Of a DNA stretch of 64,000 nt, positions 33,801 through 42,961 are shown piece after piece. The position numbers were made by a program, and so were the translations under genes. The first letter of the stretch is position 1. Each line of letters begins with the position of its first letter. Under the pieces are notes generated by a model. The model saw nothing but the letters and a program-made list of their open reading frames with translations, made no database searches and had not been told where the DNA came from. This DNA comes from Nocardiopsis_B mangrovi (GTDB taxonomy: Bacteria; Actinomycetota; Actinomycetes; Streptosporangiales; Streptosporangiaceae): NCBI RefSeq assembly GCF_042653925.1, contig NZ_JBHSFQ010000002.1, forward strand, positions 124,001 to 188,000, in the 5' to 3' direction.

Positions 33801-34347
33801 TCTCCCCGGACCGGCCCAGGGCGAACGCGACGAACGCGGCCTTGGCGTCGGTGTAGCGCTCGCGATCGTCGGGGTGCCGGCGGGCCAGGCGCCGTTTCAG
33901 CTCCGTGTAGGCGCGGCGCAGACCGGAGTCGGCGCGCAGCGCGTCGCGGAACGCCAGCTGGTCGTCCCAGCGCGGGTGGCCCTGTGCGAGGACGTGCAGG
34001 TGGGCGCGGCGCCGCAGCCCCGATTCGTCGGGTTTCACATAGAAGCGGCGCCACGGCCGCCCGTCGAGCGGCGGCGGTACGTGGTGCCAGCCGTCGGCCG
34101 CGAGCCGGCCGCCGGCCTCGTCGACCACGTCGTCGATGCCGGTGACCGATGCCATGAGGTCGATGACCGGCTTGGCGGCCAGGCCCGGAACCGCGGTGGA
34201 GCCGATGTGCTCGACCCCGTCGGCCAGCCACGGCGCGAGCAGGTTCGCCAGCCGTTCCGCCTCGATACGGGCGGTCCCGGCCCACCGGGGGTCGTGCGGC
34301 GACAGCCCGACCCGCTCATAGGCCCATGCGGGTACTGGTTCGGCCAT
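33787..34347 (-). CDS. GrpB family (nucleotidyltransferase-fold) protein
   Basis: 186 aa. The GrpB/UPF0157 signature is plain: ANLLAPWLADGVEHIGSTAV, PGLAAKPVIDLMASV and RRRAHLHVLAQGHPRW, with DQLAFRDALRADSGLRRAYT near the C-terminus. The family belongs to the pol-beta nucleotidyltransferase superfamily and its biochemical role is unclear; some members are fused to dephospho-CoA kinase. The 3' end overlaps the opposite-strand ALDH-like gene by 14 nt. Confidence 0.92.
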   Translation of the reverse strand: MAEPVPAWAYERVGLSPHDPRWAGTARIEAERLANLLAPWLADGVEHIGSTAVPGLAAKPVIDLMASVTGIDDVVDEAGGRLAADGWHHVPPPLDGRPWRRFYVKPDESGLRRRAHLHVLAQGHPRWDDQLAFRDALRADSGLRRAYTELKRRLARRHPDDRERYTDAKAAFVAFALGRSGEIRYR

Positions 34348-34587
34348 GCCGCCACCTTAAGCGCATCCGCCCCCCGCACGCGCTCCCGCCCTGGCCGTCG
34401 CACGGGCGCGTTGTCGGGATTGGTGGTGGTCCGGGGTGGGCTGCGACACTGGAGGCACACGACGCGCCCCGCCGACACCCGCCCCGCGGGCACCGGTGCA
34501 GGCGCTCGTCCAGCGGGCGCCGGCCACGACGCCCGCCTTGCGGGCACCGGTGACGGCGCCCCGACCACGGTGACCGGGAGGAGAGCT

Positions 34588-35115
34588 ATGGCGGCCGCCG
34601 CTCCGCGCATCCACGAACGGATCGGCCTGCTGCGCCTGGACGGCCGGACGGCGGAGGTCGCCGAGGCGCGCGCCGCCGTGCTCAGGCTGCGCCTGCCCCC
34701 GGGCCAGCGCTCCTTCACCGCCGATGCCGCAGCGAACCTTCCGCGCGCCGACGCCGACCCCGAGCGCACCCCGTTCGCCGTCGTCCGCCGGGGCGTACCG
34801 GTCGGCTTCGGCATCATCGACCGACGTGTCGCCCCCCGCATCGCCACCGGCGACCCCGCGGGGTCGGTCATGCTGCGGGCGTTCTACGTCGCCCCAGAAT
34901 GGCAGGGCCAGGGCATCGGCCGCACCGCCTGCGGGGCGCTCGGACCCCTCGTCCGCGCCATCGCGCCCGACGTCGGCGAGGTCCTGGTGGCCGTGGCCGA
35001 GTCCAACCGGGCCGCCCTCCGCGCCTACCGCGCCGGCGGATTCACCCCCACCGACCGCCGCCTCCTGCCCCCCGACGCGGCCCCCCAACTCGTCCTGCGC
35101 CGCCCGGTGGCGTGA
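34588..35115 (+). CDS. GNAT family N-acetyltransferase
   Basis: 175 aa from ATG 34588 with GGGAGGAG upstream. The GNAT fold is seen from AVVRRGVPVGFGIIDRRV to the acetyl-CoA loop YVAPEWQGQGIGRTACGALG, then VAVAESNRAALRAYRAGGFT. It acetylates an unknown amine. The 240-nt upstream gap carries two imperfect copies of a GCGGGCACCGGTG element. It is not obviously linked to its neighbours. Confidence 0.88.
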   Translation: MAAAAPRIHERIGLLRLDGRTAEVAEARAAVLRLRLPPGQRSFTADAAANLPRADADPERTPFAVVRRGVPVGFGIIDRRVAPRIATGDPAGSVMLRAFYVAPEWQGQGIGRTACGALGPLVRAIAPDVGEVLVAVAESNRAALRAYRAGGFTPTDRRLLPPDAAPQLVLRRPVA

Positions 35116-35321
35116 CCCCCGCGGTACCGGCACACGGCCCTCCGGCATGGAAGCGTGGTCCGGCGGCGGGAATGGGGGATGATGGCAGCCTCCGGACCGG
35201 TGCGGGCGCGGGCGTGTGAGGGAGCCGTCGCGTGTGCGCGGCGGGCCGGTGCCGCCGCCGGGCCGGAGAGGGGACCGCTGCGCGGGCCCGTTCGGCACGC
35301 CACGATAGTGAGGAGACGACA

Positions 35322-36128
35322 GTGATCACCGAGGCCCTGGAGACCGCGCGGAAGGCAGCCGACGAGCTGCGCTCACGCACGGGCGTCGACGACTACGGCA
35401 CCGCGCTCGTGATGGGATCCGGATGGGCCCCCGCCGCCGACGAGCTCGGCGACGTCGACACCGAGATCCGGGCCGCCGACCTGCCCGGCTTCCTCCCGCC
35501 CGCCGTCGACGGCCACGCGGGCACCGTGCGCGGCGTCCGCCGCGGCGACCGCGACCTGCTCGTCTTCGTGGGCCGCACCCACCTCTACGAGGGCCACGGC
35601 GCGGTGCCGGTCGTCCACAACGTCCGCACCGCCATCGCGGCGGGCGCCTCCACCATCATCCTCACCAACGCCGCCGGGTCCCTGCGCGAGGACTACGGGG
35701 TCGGCTCACCGGTCCTGATCAGCGACCACATCAACCTCACCGGCCGCAGCCCGCTCGTCGGACCCGCCTTCGTCGACCTCACCGACACCTACGGCGCCGG
35801 GCTGCGGGAGATCGCCCGCGAGGCGGCACCGGACCTGCGCGAGGGCATCTACGCCGCGATGCCCGGCCCGCACTTCGAGACCCCCGCCGAGATCCGGATG
35901 CTGCGCACCCTGGGCGCCGACCTCGTGGGCATGTCCACCGTGCTGGAGGCCATCGCGGCCCGCGAGCAGGGCGCCGGGGTCCTGGGCCTGTCCCTGGTCA
36001 CCAACATCGCGGCGGGCCTGACCGGGGAACCGCTCGACCACGCCGACGTGCTCGCGGCCGGCCGCGACGCCGCCGGCGACGTCGGCGGGCTGCTGGCCGC
36101 CATCGTCGACCGGCTCCCCAAGCCCTGA
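35322..36128 (+). CDS. Purine nucleoside phosphorylase
   Basis: 268 aa from GTG 35322, after GAGGAGACG. Trimeric-type PNP cleaving (deoxy)inosine/guanosine to base and (deoxy)ribose-1-phosphate. Motifs: VMGSGWAPAADELG with the phosphate-binding Ser, FVGRTHLYEGHG, ILTNAAGSLRE, AMPGPHFETPAEIRML with the catalytic region, and LSLVTNIAAGL. The downstream phosphohexomutase could also act on pentose phosphates; together with deoC and deoA this forms a nucleoside salvage block. Confidence 0.94.
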   Translation: MITEALETARKAADELRSRTGVDDYGTALVMGSGWAPAADELGDVDTEIRAADLPGFLPPAVDGHAGTVRGVRRGDRDLLVFVGRTHLYEGHGAVPVVHNVRTAIAAGASTIILTNAAGSLREDYGVGSPVLISDHINLTGRSPLVGPAFVDLTDTYGAGLREIAREAAPDLREGIYAAMPGPHFETPAEIRMLRTLGADLVGMSTVLEAIAAREQGAGVLGLSLVTNIAAGLTGEPLDHADVLAAGRDAAGDVGGLLAAIVDRLPKP

Positions 36129-36203
36129 GTATCGGGCGGCCCCGCGGTGCGCTCCCGCGCCCCGCCGACCGTTTCCGCACCCACGGAAAGGACGACGCAC
36201 GAG

Positions 36204-37856
36204 ATGGGCGACATCCTCCGCGACCAGGCCCGCGCCTGGCTGGATCAGGACCCCGACCCGCGGACCCGCGAGGAGCTGCGCCGGCTGCTGGACGAGGGCG
36301 ATGACGCCGCGCTGGCCGACCGGTTCGGTGCGCGCCTGGAGTTCGGCACCGCGGGACTGCGCGGCGCACTGGGGGCCGGGCCCAACCGGATGAACCGCGT
36401 CACGGTCATGCGCGCCGCCGCGGGGGTGGCGTCGTGGCTGGGCTCGCGCGGCACCGTCGTCGTGGGCTACGACGCGCGCCACCGGTCCGCCGACTTCGCC
36501 CGTGACACCGCCGAGGTGCTCACCGGGGCGGGGTGCACCGTCCTGATGCTGCCCGGGCCCCTGCCGACCCCGGTGCTCGCCCACACCGTGCGCGCCCGGG
36601 GCGCCGACGCCGGGATCATGGTCACCGCCAGCCACAACCCGCCGCGGGACAACGGGTACAAGGTCTACGTCGGCGGGTCGGGGCCCGACGCGGGAAGCCA
36701 GATCGTGCCCCCGGCCGACACCGAGATCTCCGCGGCCATCGACGCGGCCGGCCCGGTCGACCGGATGCCGCTCGGGACCGACTGGGAGGTCCTGGACGGC
36801 AGGGCGGTCGACGACTACCTGGGCGCGATCTGCGCGCTGCCGACCGGCCGCCACCGCGATGTGGAGATCACCTACACGCCGCTGCACGGAGTGGGCGCCC
36901 GCACCCTTCTGCAGGCGTTCGCCTGGGCCGGGTTCCCCGCGCCGCGCGTGGTGATGGAGCAGGCCGACCCCGATCCCGACTTCCCGACGGTCGAGTTCCC
37001 CAACCCGGAGGAGCCGGGAGCCCTGGACCTCGCCCTGGTGACCGGTCGCGACCACCACAGCGACCTCATCCTGGCCAACGACCCCGACGCCGACCGGCTC
37101 GCGGTCGCCGTCCCCGGCCACGGCCTGCTCACCGGCGACGAGGTCGGCGGCCTCATCGCCGAGCACGTCCTGCGCTCCACGACGGGCGGCGACCGGGTCG
37201 TGGCCACCACGATCGTGTCGGCCGGGCTGCTGCCCAAGATCGCCGCCGACCACGGGGTGCGCTGCGCCGAGACGCTGACCGGCTTCAAGTGGCTGGTGCG
37301 CGCCGCCGGTCCGGACGAGCGCCTCGTCTTCGCCTACGAGGAGGCCATCGGCTACTGCGTCGGCGGCGACCACGGCCGGCCGGTGGCCGACAAGGACGGG
37401 ATCGGCGCGGCCCTGGCCGTCGCCGCGATCGCCGCCGAGGCCAAGCGCGAGGGCCGGACCCTGCTGGACCTCCTGGACGACCAGGCGCGCCGGTTCGGCC
37501 TGCACACCACCGGCCAGGTCGCGGTCCGCGTGCCGGGGATCGAGGTGATGTCGGAGACGATGGCCGGGCTGCGCGCGGAACCCCCGCAGGACTTCGGCGT
37601 GTTCGCGGTGGACGCGGTGGAGGACTTCGCGGACGGCCGCGACGGCCTGCCGCCCACCGATGCGCTGCGCTACCGCCTGCGCGGCCCCGCCGAGGGCCGC
37701 GTCATCCTGCGCCCATCGGGAACCGAGCCCAAGCTCAAGGCATACATCGAGGTGGTGACCCCGGTCGACGACGACATCACCACCATCCGCGCCGAGGCCC
37801 GCGGCCACCTGACCCACCTGGAGGAGGCGGTCCGCCGCCTCTTTCCGGCAGCGTGA
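36204..37856 (+). CDS. Phosphohexomutase (phosphomannomutase/phosphoglucomutase, alpha-D-phosphohexomutase family)
   Basis: 550 aa from ATG 36204. Long PGM2-like member with all family loops: the phospho-Ser S143 in MVTASHNPPRDNGYK, the metal site LANDPDADRLAVAV, the sugar loop FAYEEAIGYCVGGD and the phosphate loop ILRPSGTEPKLKAY. PGM2 relatives act on glucose-1,6-bisphosphate, pentose-1-phosphates or mannose phosphates. Being next to purine nucleoside phosphorylase, a phosphopentomutase activity is likely (inference), converting ribose-1-P to ribose-5-P. Confidence 0.92.
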   Translation: MGDILRDQARAWLDQDPDPRTREELRRLLDEGDDAALADRFGARLEFGTAGLRGALGAGPNRMNRVTVMRAAAGVASWLGSRGTVVVGYDARHRSADFARDTAEVLTGAGCTVLMLPGPLPTPVLAHTVRARGADAGIMVTASHNPPRDNGYKVYVGGSGPDAGSQIVPPADTEISAAIDAAGPVDRMPLGTDWEVLDGRAVDDYLGAICALPTGRHRDVEITYTPLHGVGARTLLQAFAWAGFPAPRVVMEQADPDPDFPTVEFPNPEEPGALDLALVTGRDHHSDLILANDPDADRLAVAVPGHGLLTGDEVGGLIAEHVLRSTTGGDRVVATTIVSAGLLPKIAADHGVRCAETLTGFKWLVRAAGPDERLVFAYEEAIGYCVGGDHGRPVADKDGIGAALAVAAIAAEAKREGRTLLDLLDDQARRFGLHTTGQVAVRVPGIEVMSETMAGLRAEPPQDFGVFAVDAVEDFADGRDGLPPTDALRYRLRGPAEGRVILRPSGTEPKLKAYIEVVTPVDDDITTIRAEARGHLTHLEEAVRRLFPAA

Positions 37857-37868
37857 CGGTGGAGCGCC

Positions 37869-38075
37869 TCAGACCTTGACGATGGTGACCTGTTTACCGC
37901 ACAGCGCGGTCAGGTCGTCGGGGTCGGAGGTGAGAACGGTGACCGGAGCAGGGGAGATGAGCGCTGTGGCGGAGACCATGGCATCGATGGCGTGCCGGTC
38001 GCGCTCGACGACCTTGGCCAGACCTTCGCTGTCCAGCACCAGGGTGCCGAAAGACTCAGAAGCGGCGCGGGTCAC
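37869..38075 (-). pseudogene. Internally deleted PIN-domain toxin (VapC-like remnant)
   Basis: 68 aa in a clean frame. The N-terminus FGTLVLDSEGLAKVVERDRH is the first PIN strand with its conserved Asp; the C-terminus AIDAMVSATALISPAPVTVL and TSDPDDLTALC is the last part of a PIN domain. Actinobacterial PIN toxins of this kind are about 125-135 aa, and the roughly 60 residues between the two parts, which carry other metal-binding acidic residues, are missing. The join is in frame. The protein should lack RNase activity. Its start overlaps the antitoxin stop by 4 nt, preserving the module's organisation. Confidence 0.8.
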
Positions 38076-38344
38076 GCGGTCGGTCCAGGCGTGCCCTGCT
38101 CCCTGCGGGCGCTCATGAGGATCTCGCGCTTCGCCCTGATCTGCTCCTCGGTGATGGGACCGAGATCCTCTTCCGCGGTCCGGATCAGTTCATCGAGGTT
38201 TTCGCGTTCGATGTGCCGGGCGACTACGGTGGCGACATAGTCGGACAAGCCCGATCGGCCGCTGCGGGCCCGGGCCTTTTCGGCGATGTCATGGGGCAGG
38301 ACGACGGTGTCATCCTGAGTTGCTTCACTTGGGGCGTTACTCAT
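38072..38344 (-). CDS. Antitoxin of a PIN-toxin pair
   Basis: 90 aa from ATG 38344 (an upstream ATG at 38365 would give 97 aa). VVLPHDIAEKARARSGRSGL then SDYVATVVARHIERENLDEL is a ribbon-helix-helix-like DNA-binding segment with a longer C-terminal arm (LGPITEEQIRAKREILMSAR) that would wrap the toxin. This type sits directly upstream of PIN toxins in many actinobacteria. Here the cognate toxin has lost its middle, so the antitoxin may be free of its original task. Confidence 0.8.
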   Translation of the reverse strand: MSNAPSEATQDDTVVLPHDIAEKARARSGRSGLSDYVATVVARHIERENLDELIRTAEEDLGPITEEQIRAKREILMSARREQGTPGPTA

Positions 38345-38411
38345 GTCGTTGATGCTAATCGACACGTCTTCGGTGCGTGGTGGTTTCCACAGCTTGGGGG
38401 CTTCGGGGGGG

Positions 38412-39683
38412 TCACGCGATCCGTTCGATGACCAGCGGGAGGCGGTCGTCGGGGCCGTCGAAGGCGTAGGCGCCCTCCAGTGCCTCGGCGGCGCGGGGGA
38501 AGCGGGCGGGATCGTCGGCGTGGAGGGTGAGCAGCGGGGTACCCGCGCGCACCGTGTCGCCGGGTTTGGCGTGCAGGGTCACCCCCGCACCCGGGGAGAC
38601 CCGGTCCTCCTTGCGCGCCCGGCCCGCTCCCAGCCGCCACGCCGCGACACCCACGGCATGGGCGTCCAGCCGGGTGAGCGTGCCCGACACGGGCGCGGTG
38701 ACCTCCAGGGTCTCGGCGGCGACGGGCAGCGGCGCGTCGGGGTCGCCGCCCTGCGCCGCGATGAGGCGCCGCCACGTGTCCATGGCGGAGCCGTCGCGCA
38801 GCGCGTCGGCGGGGTCCTTGGCCCCGTCCATCCCCGCCGCCAGCAGCATCTCGCGGCCCAGCGTCACGGTCAGCTCCACCACATCGGGCGGTCCGCCGCC
38901 GGCCAGCACCTCCACTGCCTCCGCGACCTCCAGCGCGTTGCCGACGCGGCGGCCCAGCGGGGTGTCCATGGCGGTGAGCAGGGCGACGGTGCGCACGCCG
39001 TTGTCGGTGCCGATGTCCACCATCGTCCGCGCCAGTTCGCGGGCCGCGGCGGGGTCCTTCATGAACGCGCCCGAGCCGACCTTGACGTCGAGGACCAGCG
39101 CCCCGGTGCCCTCCGCCAGTTTCTTGGACATGATGGAGCCGGCGATCAGCGGGACGGACTCCACCGTGCCCGTGACGTCGCGCAGCGCGTAGAGCCTGCG
39201 GTCGGCGGGGGCCAGCCCGCTCCCCGCGGCGCACACCACCGCGCCCACCTCGCCGAGCAGCCGCCGCATCTCCTCCGGCGGGACCTCCGCCCGCCACCCG
39301 GGGATGGACTCCAGCTTGTCCAGTGTGCCCCCGGTGTGCCCGAGCCCGCGCCCCGACAGTTGGGGCACCGCCGCCCCGCACGCGGCGACGGCGGGGGTCA
39401 GCGGCAGGGTGATCTTGTCCCCGACGCCCCCGGTCGAGTGCTTGTCGGTCGTGGGCCGGCCCAGGCCGGTGAAGTCGAGCCGGTCGCCGGAGCGCAGCAT
39501 GGCGTCGGTCCAGCGGGCCACCTCGGCACGCGACATGCCGCGCCAGACGATCGCCATGTTCAGCGCGGCCATCTGCTCCTCGGCGACGTCGCCGCGGGTG
39601 TAGGCGTCGATGACCCAGTCGATCTGCCCGGGGGTGAGCTCACCGCCGTCGCGCTTGGCCACGATGATGTCGATGACGTCCAT
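38412..39683 (-). CDS. deoA: Thymidine (pyrimidine-nucleoside) phosphorylase
   Basis: 423 aa, AGGAGG just before ATG 39683. Phosphorolysis of thymidine or deoxyuridine to base and deoxyribose-1-phosphate. Family markers: MAIVWRGMSRAEVARWTDAM, the glycosyltransferase family 3 loop TDKHSTGGVGDKITLP and SGRGLGHTGGTLDKLESIPG. VLDVKVGSGAFMKD and MDTPLGRRVGNALEV are also typical. It is the last gene of the run of nucleoside genes from the BMP lipoprotein downward, 181 nt after cytidine deaminase. Confidence 0.95.
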   Translation of the reverse strand: MDVIDIIVAKRDGGELTPGQIDWVIDAYTRGDVAEEQMAALNMAIVWRGMSRAEVARWTDAMLRSGDRLDFTGLGRPTTDKHSTGGVGDKITLPLTPAVAACGAAVPQLSGRGLGHTGGTLDKLESIPGWRAEVPPEEMRRLLGEVGAVVCAAGSGLAPADRRLYALRDVTGTVESVPLIAGSIMSKKLAEGTGALVLDVKVGSGAFMKDPAAARELARTMVDIGTDNGVRTVALLTAMDTPLGRRVGNALEVAEAVEVLAGGGPPDVVELTVTLGREMLLAAGMDGAKDPADALRDGSAMDTWRRLIAAQGGDPDAPLPVAAETLEVTAPVSGTLTRLDAHAVGVAAWRLGAGRARKEDRVSPGAGVTLHAKPGDTVRAGTPLLTLHADDPARFPRAAEALEGAYAFDGPDDRLPLVIERIA

Positions 39684-39864
39684 CCGGTCCTCCTGGAGGG
39701 CTGGGGCGGGCCGCGGCGGCGACGGGCCGCGGAGCGGGGCGGTGGGGGCAGTGTGCCAGAGGCGGGCGGCCGCGCCAGGGCGCTCGCGCGCCCCGGTGCG
39801 ACCGGCCCCGGCGGGGGAGGACCCCCGCCGGAGACCCGTCGCCGGGCCCGCCCTGCCGGCGCTC

Positions 39865-40281
39865 TCAGCGGGTGAGGTCGTGCGGGCCGAACGCCTGGGG
39901 GAGGACCCGGGACATCGGCAGCACGCCCTCGGGGGTGTCCACCAGCAGCTCGGGCCCGCCGAACTCGAACAGCAGCTGGCGGCAGCGCCCGCACGGCATC
40001 AGCGGGCGCTCGTGCCCGTCCACGCAGGCGAACGCCACGAGCCGGCCGCCGCCCGTGGCGTGCAGCTGCGACACCAGGCCGCATTCGGCGCACAGCCCGA
40101 CCCCGTAGGAGGCGTTCTCCACGTTGCAGCCGCTCACCGTGCGGCCGTCGTCGACCAGTGCGGCCGCGCCCACCCGGAACCCCGAGTAGGGGGCGTAGGC
40201 GAGGCGCATGGCGGCGCCGGCCGCCGCGCGCAGCCGCGGCCAGTCGACCGCGGGTTCCCGCGCGCCATCGGTGTCCGTCAC
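39865..40281 (-). CDS. cdd: Cytidine deaminase
   Basis: 138 aa from GTG 40281, which overlaps the permease stop (GTGA) and has GGAAGG upstream; ATG 40299 is less likely. Zinc-dependent deamination of (deoxy)cytidine. Substrate loop YAPYSGFRVGAAAL, Asn/Glu of SGCNVENASYG, the catalytic Glu and first Cys ligand in CAECGLVSQL, and PCGRCRQLLFEFG with the other two Cys. It is encoded immediately after the nucleoside importer, so imported cytidine feeds directly into it. Confidence 0.94.
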   Translation of the reverse strand: MTDTDGAREPAVDWPRLRAAAGAAMRLAYAPYSGFRVGAAALVDDGRTVSGCNVENASYGVGLCAECGLVSQLHATGGGRLVAFACVDGHERPLMPCGRCRQLLFEFGGPELLVDTPEGVLPMSRVLPQAFGPHDLTR

Positions 40282-41540
40282 GACGACCCCTTCCGCCATT
40301 GCCGCCCGACCGCCGCCGGGGCCCGCAGCCGCTGCGAGGCCAGCGCGAGCACCAGCAGCGTCGCGATGTGCGGGCTGTAGGTCACCAGCTGACCGGGCAG
40401 GGTGTCGGTGAACGCGTACCAGGCGAGCAGCGCCACGGCCACCGCCGCGACGACGACGGCCTTGCGCACCGAGCGCCGGTACAGCAGCCAACCCGCGGCG
40501 GCCAGCAGCGCCACCCCGATCAGCAGCAGCAGGGAGTGGACCGCCGCCCCGCCGCCGCGGACCTGGAGGGCGTCGGTGAAGCCGAACAGCCCGGCGCCCA
40601 TGGCCAGCCCGCCCGGCCGCCAGTTGCCGAAGATCATCGCGGCGAGGCCGATGTACCCCCGGCCCCCGGTCTGGCCCTCCTGGTAGATGGACGACGCGAC
40701 CATGGCCAGGAACACGCCGCCCAGCCCGGCGAACCCGCCCGACAGCAGTACGGCGACGTACTTGTAGGTGTAGACCGGCACCCCCAGCGACTCGGCGGCG
40801 TCGGGGTTCTCCCCGCAGGAGCGCAGCCGGAGCCCGAACGGGGTCCGCCACAGCACCCAGAACGTCGCCGGCACCAGCAGGACCGCCAGCAGCGTGACCA
40901 CGGACATCCCCGTGGTCGCACCGGTGATCAGCGACGCCAGGTCCGACACCAGGAACCAGCCGGAGTCGCGCACCGGCGCCAGCAGGTCGGCGACGAACGG
41001 CAGTCCCACCCGGGGGAACTCCGGCAGCGGCGGCGACTGCGAGGCGCCCGCCCCCGGGATGCCGTCGAAGAACAGCAGCGACAGGTAGCGCATCGCGCCC
41101 ACGGCGAGGATGTTGATGGCCACGCCCGACACGATGTGGTCCACCCCGAAGGTCACCGTGGCCAGCGCGTGGACCAGCCCGCCGACCATGCCGCCGAGGA
41201 CGCCGGCCACCAGGCCCGCCCACGGGCTGCCCGTGGTGTAGGCCGCGTACGCCGCCGTCCACGTGCCGAGCACCATCATGCCCTCGAGGCCGATGTTGAT
41301 GATGCCCGCGCGCTCGGCCCACAGGCCGCCCAGGCCCGCCAGGCCGATCGGCACCGCGAAGGCGAGCGTGGCCTGGATCGTCCCGGCGCTGGTCAGCATC
41401 TGCTGCCCGGTGATGAACCGGACGCCCGCCAGCGCCACGAACGCGGCGGCGGCCAGGGCCGCCACCCGCCACCAGGTGCGTGCGGCCGTGCGCGGCGGCG
41501 GGGGCGCCGAAGGCGCCGCCGCGGTCATTTCCTGGCTCAT
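40278..41540 (-). CDS. Nucleoside ABC transporter permease 2
   Basis: 420 aa. A BPD_transp_2 family permease with about eight to ten helices. The signature region is LWAERAGIINIGLEGMMVLG, and LSGGFAGLGGVFLAMVASSI follows mid-protein. It is the smaller partner in a BMP-type nucleoside/riboside importer. The start overlaps the first permease stop (ATGA), and its own stop overlaps cdd (GTGA): the genes are tightly coupled. Confidence 0.93.
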   Translation of the reverse strand: MSQEMTAAAPSAPPPPRTAARTWWRVAALAAAAFVALAGVRFITGQQMLTSAGTIQATLAFAVPIGLAGLGGLWAERAGIINIGLEGMMVLGTWTAAYAAYTTGSPWAGLVAGVLGGMVGGLVHALATVTFGVDHIVSGVAINILAVGAMRYLSLLFFDGIPGAGASQSPPLPEFPRVGLPFVADLLAPVRDSGWFLVSDLASLITGATTGMSVVTLLAVLLVPATFWVLWRTPFGLRLRSCGENPDAAESLGVPVYTYKYVAVLLSGGFAGLGGVFLAMVASSIYQEGQTGGRGYIGLAAMIFGNWRPGGLAMGAGLFGFTDALQVRGGGAAVHSLLLLIGVALLAAAGWLLYRRSVRKAVVVAAVAVALLAWYAFTDTLPGQLVTYSPHIATLLVLALASQRLRAPAAVGRQWRKGSS

Positions 41541-42961
41541 GACGCCACCTCCACCCGGCCCAGCTCCTTACCGACTTGCTGCTGCTGATAGCGCAGGCCC
41601 CAGCGGTGCACGACCTCGTACACCACCACAACGGTCAGCACGATGGTCGCCTGGGTGACCACGGCGATCTCCTTGGGGATGCCGTCGATGTCCAGGATCT
41701 GCGACGCCTGGTCCAGGAACGCCCAGAACAGCGCGGCGAACGCCACCCCGACCGGGTGGTTGCGGCCCAGCAGCGCGATCGCGATGCCGGTGAAGCCCAG
41801 CCCCACCGGGAAGTCCAGGGCGTAGTAGTGCGACTGGCCCAGCAGCTGCGGGATGCCGACCAGCCCGGCGATCATCCCCGAGATCACCATGGACAGCAGC
41901 ACCATGCGCTTGACGTTGACCCCGCTGGCCTGGGCCGCGGTCGGGGACTGCCCGGTGGCGCGCAGGTCGAAGCCGAACCGGGTGCGGTTGAGCAGCGTCC
42001 AGTAGCCCGCGCCCACAGCGACGGCCAGGACCACCAGCCCGTAGATCTCCCGGTCGGCGCCCATGAACCCCGCGGGGATCCCCGGCACCCACCCCGACTC
42101 CGGGATGGGCGTGGTGCCGATGTTGTTGGTGCTGATCTCGACCGCCAGGCGGTCGGTGTTGAGCAGGTAGGCGGTGATGCCGGTGGCGATGGCGTTGAGC
42201 ATGATCGTGGAGATCACCTCCGACACCCCGCGCGCCACCTTCAGGTATCCGGCGATACCCGCCCAGAAGCCGCCCACCGCGACCGCCACCAGCACGATCA
42301 CGATCTGGTGGATGACGGGCGGCAGCACCCAGGCGCCCCCGACCGCCGCGGCCAGCAGGGCGGCCAGGCGGTACTGGCCGTCGACGCCGATGTTGAACAG
42401 CTTCATCTTGAAGCCGATCGCCACCGCGACCGCCGACAGGTAGAAGGTGGTGCCCGCGTTGATGATGCGCACCAGGTTGTCGGGCCGGGTGCCGAACTCC
42501 AGCATCCGGGAGAACGCCCGGAAGGGGTCGGTACCGCTCGCCCAGAGCACGGTGGCGGTGACCGACAGGGCCAGGACGCCGGCCACCGCCACCGCGGCGA
42601 ACGCCAGCGCCAGCTGCGTGGACAGCCGCCGGTGGACGGCGAACGCGCCCACCGCCCCCGCCAGCCCGCCCAGCGCATAGGCGACCGGTTCGATCAGCCA
42701 CCAGTCGAGGACCGCCGCGGCCAGCAGGCCCAGCACCACCGACAGCACCAGAGCGGTCGGCACGACCAGGCTCCGGTGCACGGCGGATCCGGCGTCGGGG
42801 GTCGTCGCCGTGGTCAGCACCGCCACGACGGCGAACGCCGCTGCGACGCCGATCGCCACCGCCGCCGGCGCCAGCAGGAACAGGTCGAGGCCGGCGGTGA
42901 CACCGGTCCCGGCCACCGCGGCCAGGACGGCGGCGATGGGTGGGGAGATGGAGGTCCTCAT
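41537..42961 (-). CDS. Nucleoside ABC transporter permease 1
   Basis: 474 aa from ATG 42961, overlapping the ATPase stop (ATGA). BPD_transp_2 family with an N-terminal extension of extra helices. Family motifs are GFKMKLFNIGVDGQYRLAAL, YLKVARGVSEVISTIMLNAI and ATGQSPTAAQASGVNVKRMV. It pairs with permease 2 to form the membrane channel of the importer. Confidence 0.93.
   Translation of the reverse strand: MRTSISPPIAAVLAAVAGTGVTAGLDLFLLAPAAVAIGVAAAFAVVAVLTTATTPDAGSAVHRSLVVPTALVLSVVLGLLAAAVLDWWLIEPVAYALGGLAGAVGAFAVHRRLSTQLALAFAAVAVAGVLALSVTATVLWASGTDPFRAFSRMLEFGTRPDNLVRIINAGTTFYLSAVAVAIGFKMKLFNIGVDGQYRLAALLAAAVGGAWVLPPVIHQIVIVLVAVAVGGFWAGIAGYLKVARGVSEVISTIMLNAIATGITAYLLNTDRLAVEISTNNIGTTPIPESGWVPGIPAGFMGADREIYGLVVLAVAVGAGYWTLLNRTRFGFDLRATGQSPTAAQASGVNVKRMVLLSMVISGMIAGLVGIPQLLGQSHYYALDFPVGLGFTGIAIALLGRNHPVGVAFAALFWAFLDQASQILDIDGIPKEIAVVTQATIVLTVVVVYEVVHRWGLRYQQQQVGKELGRVEVAS

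Noticed and set aside
34470..34560. Short direct repeats containing GCGGGCACCGGTG upstream of the GNAT gene
   Set aside because: Only two imperfect short copies in a GC-rich leader; not distinguishable from local low complexity.
39684..39864. Possible tRNA or small RNA between deoA and cdd
   Set aside because: No cloverleaf, TTCGA-type loop or CCA-proximal stem could be formed; the sequence is simple GC-rich leader.
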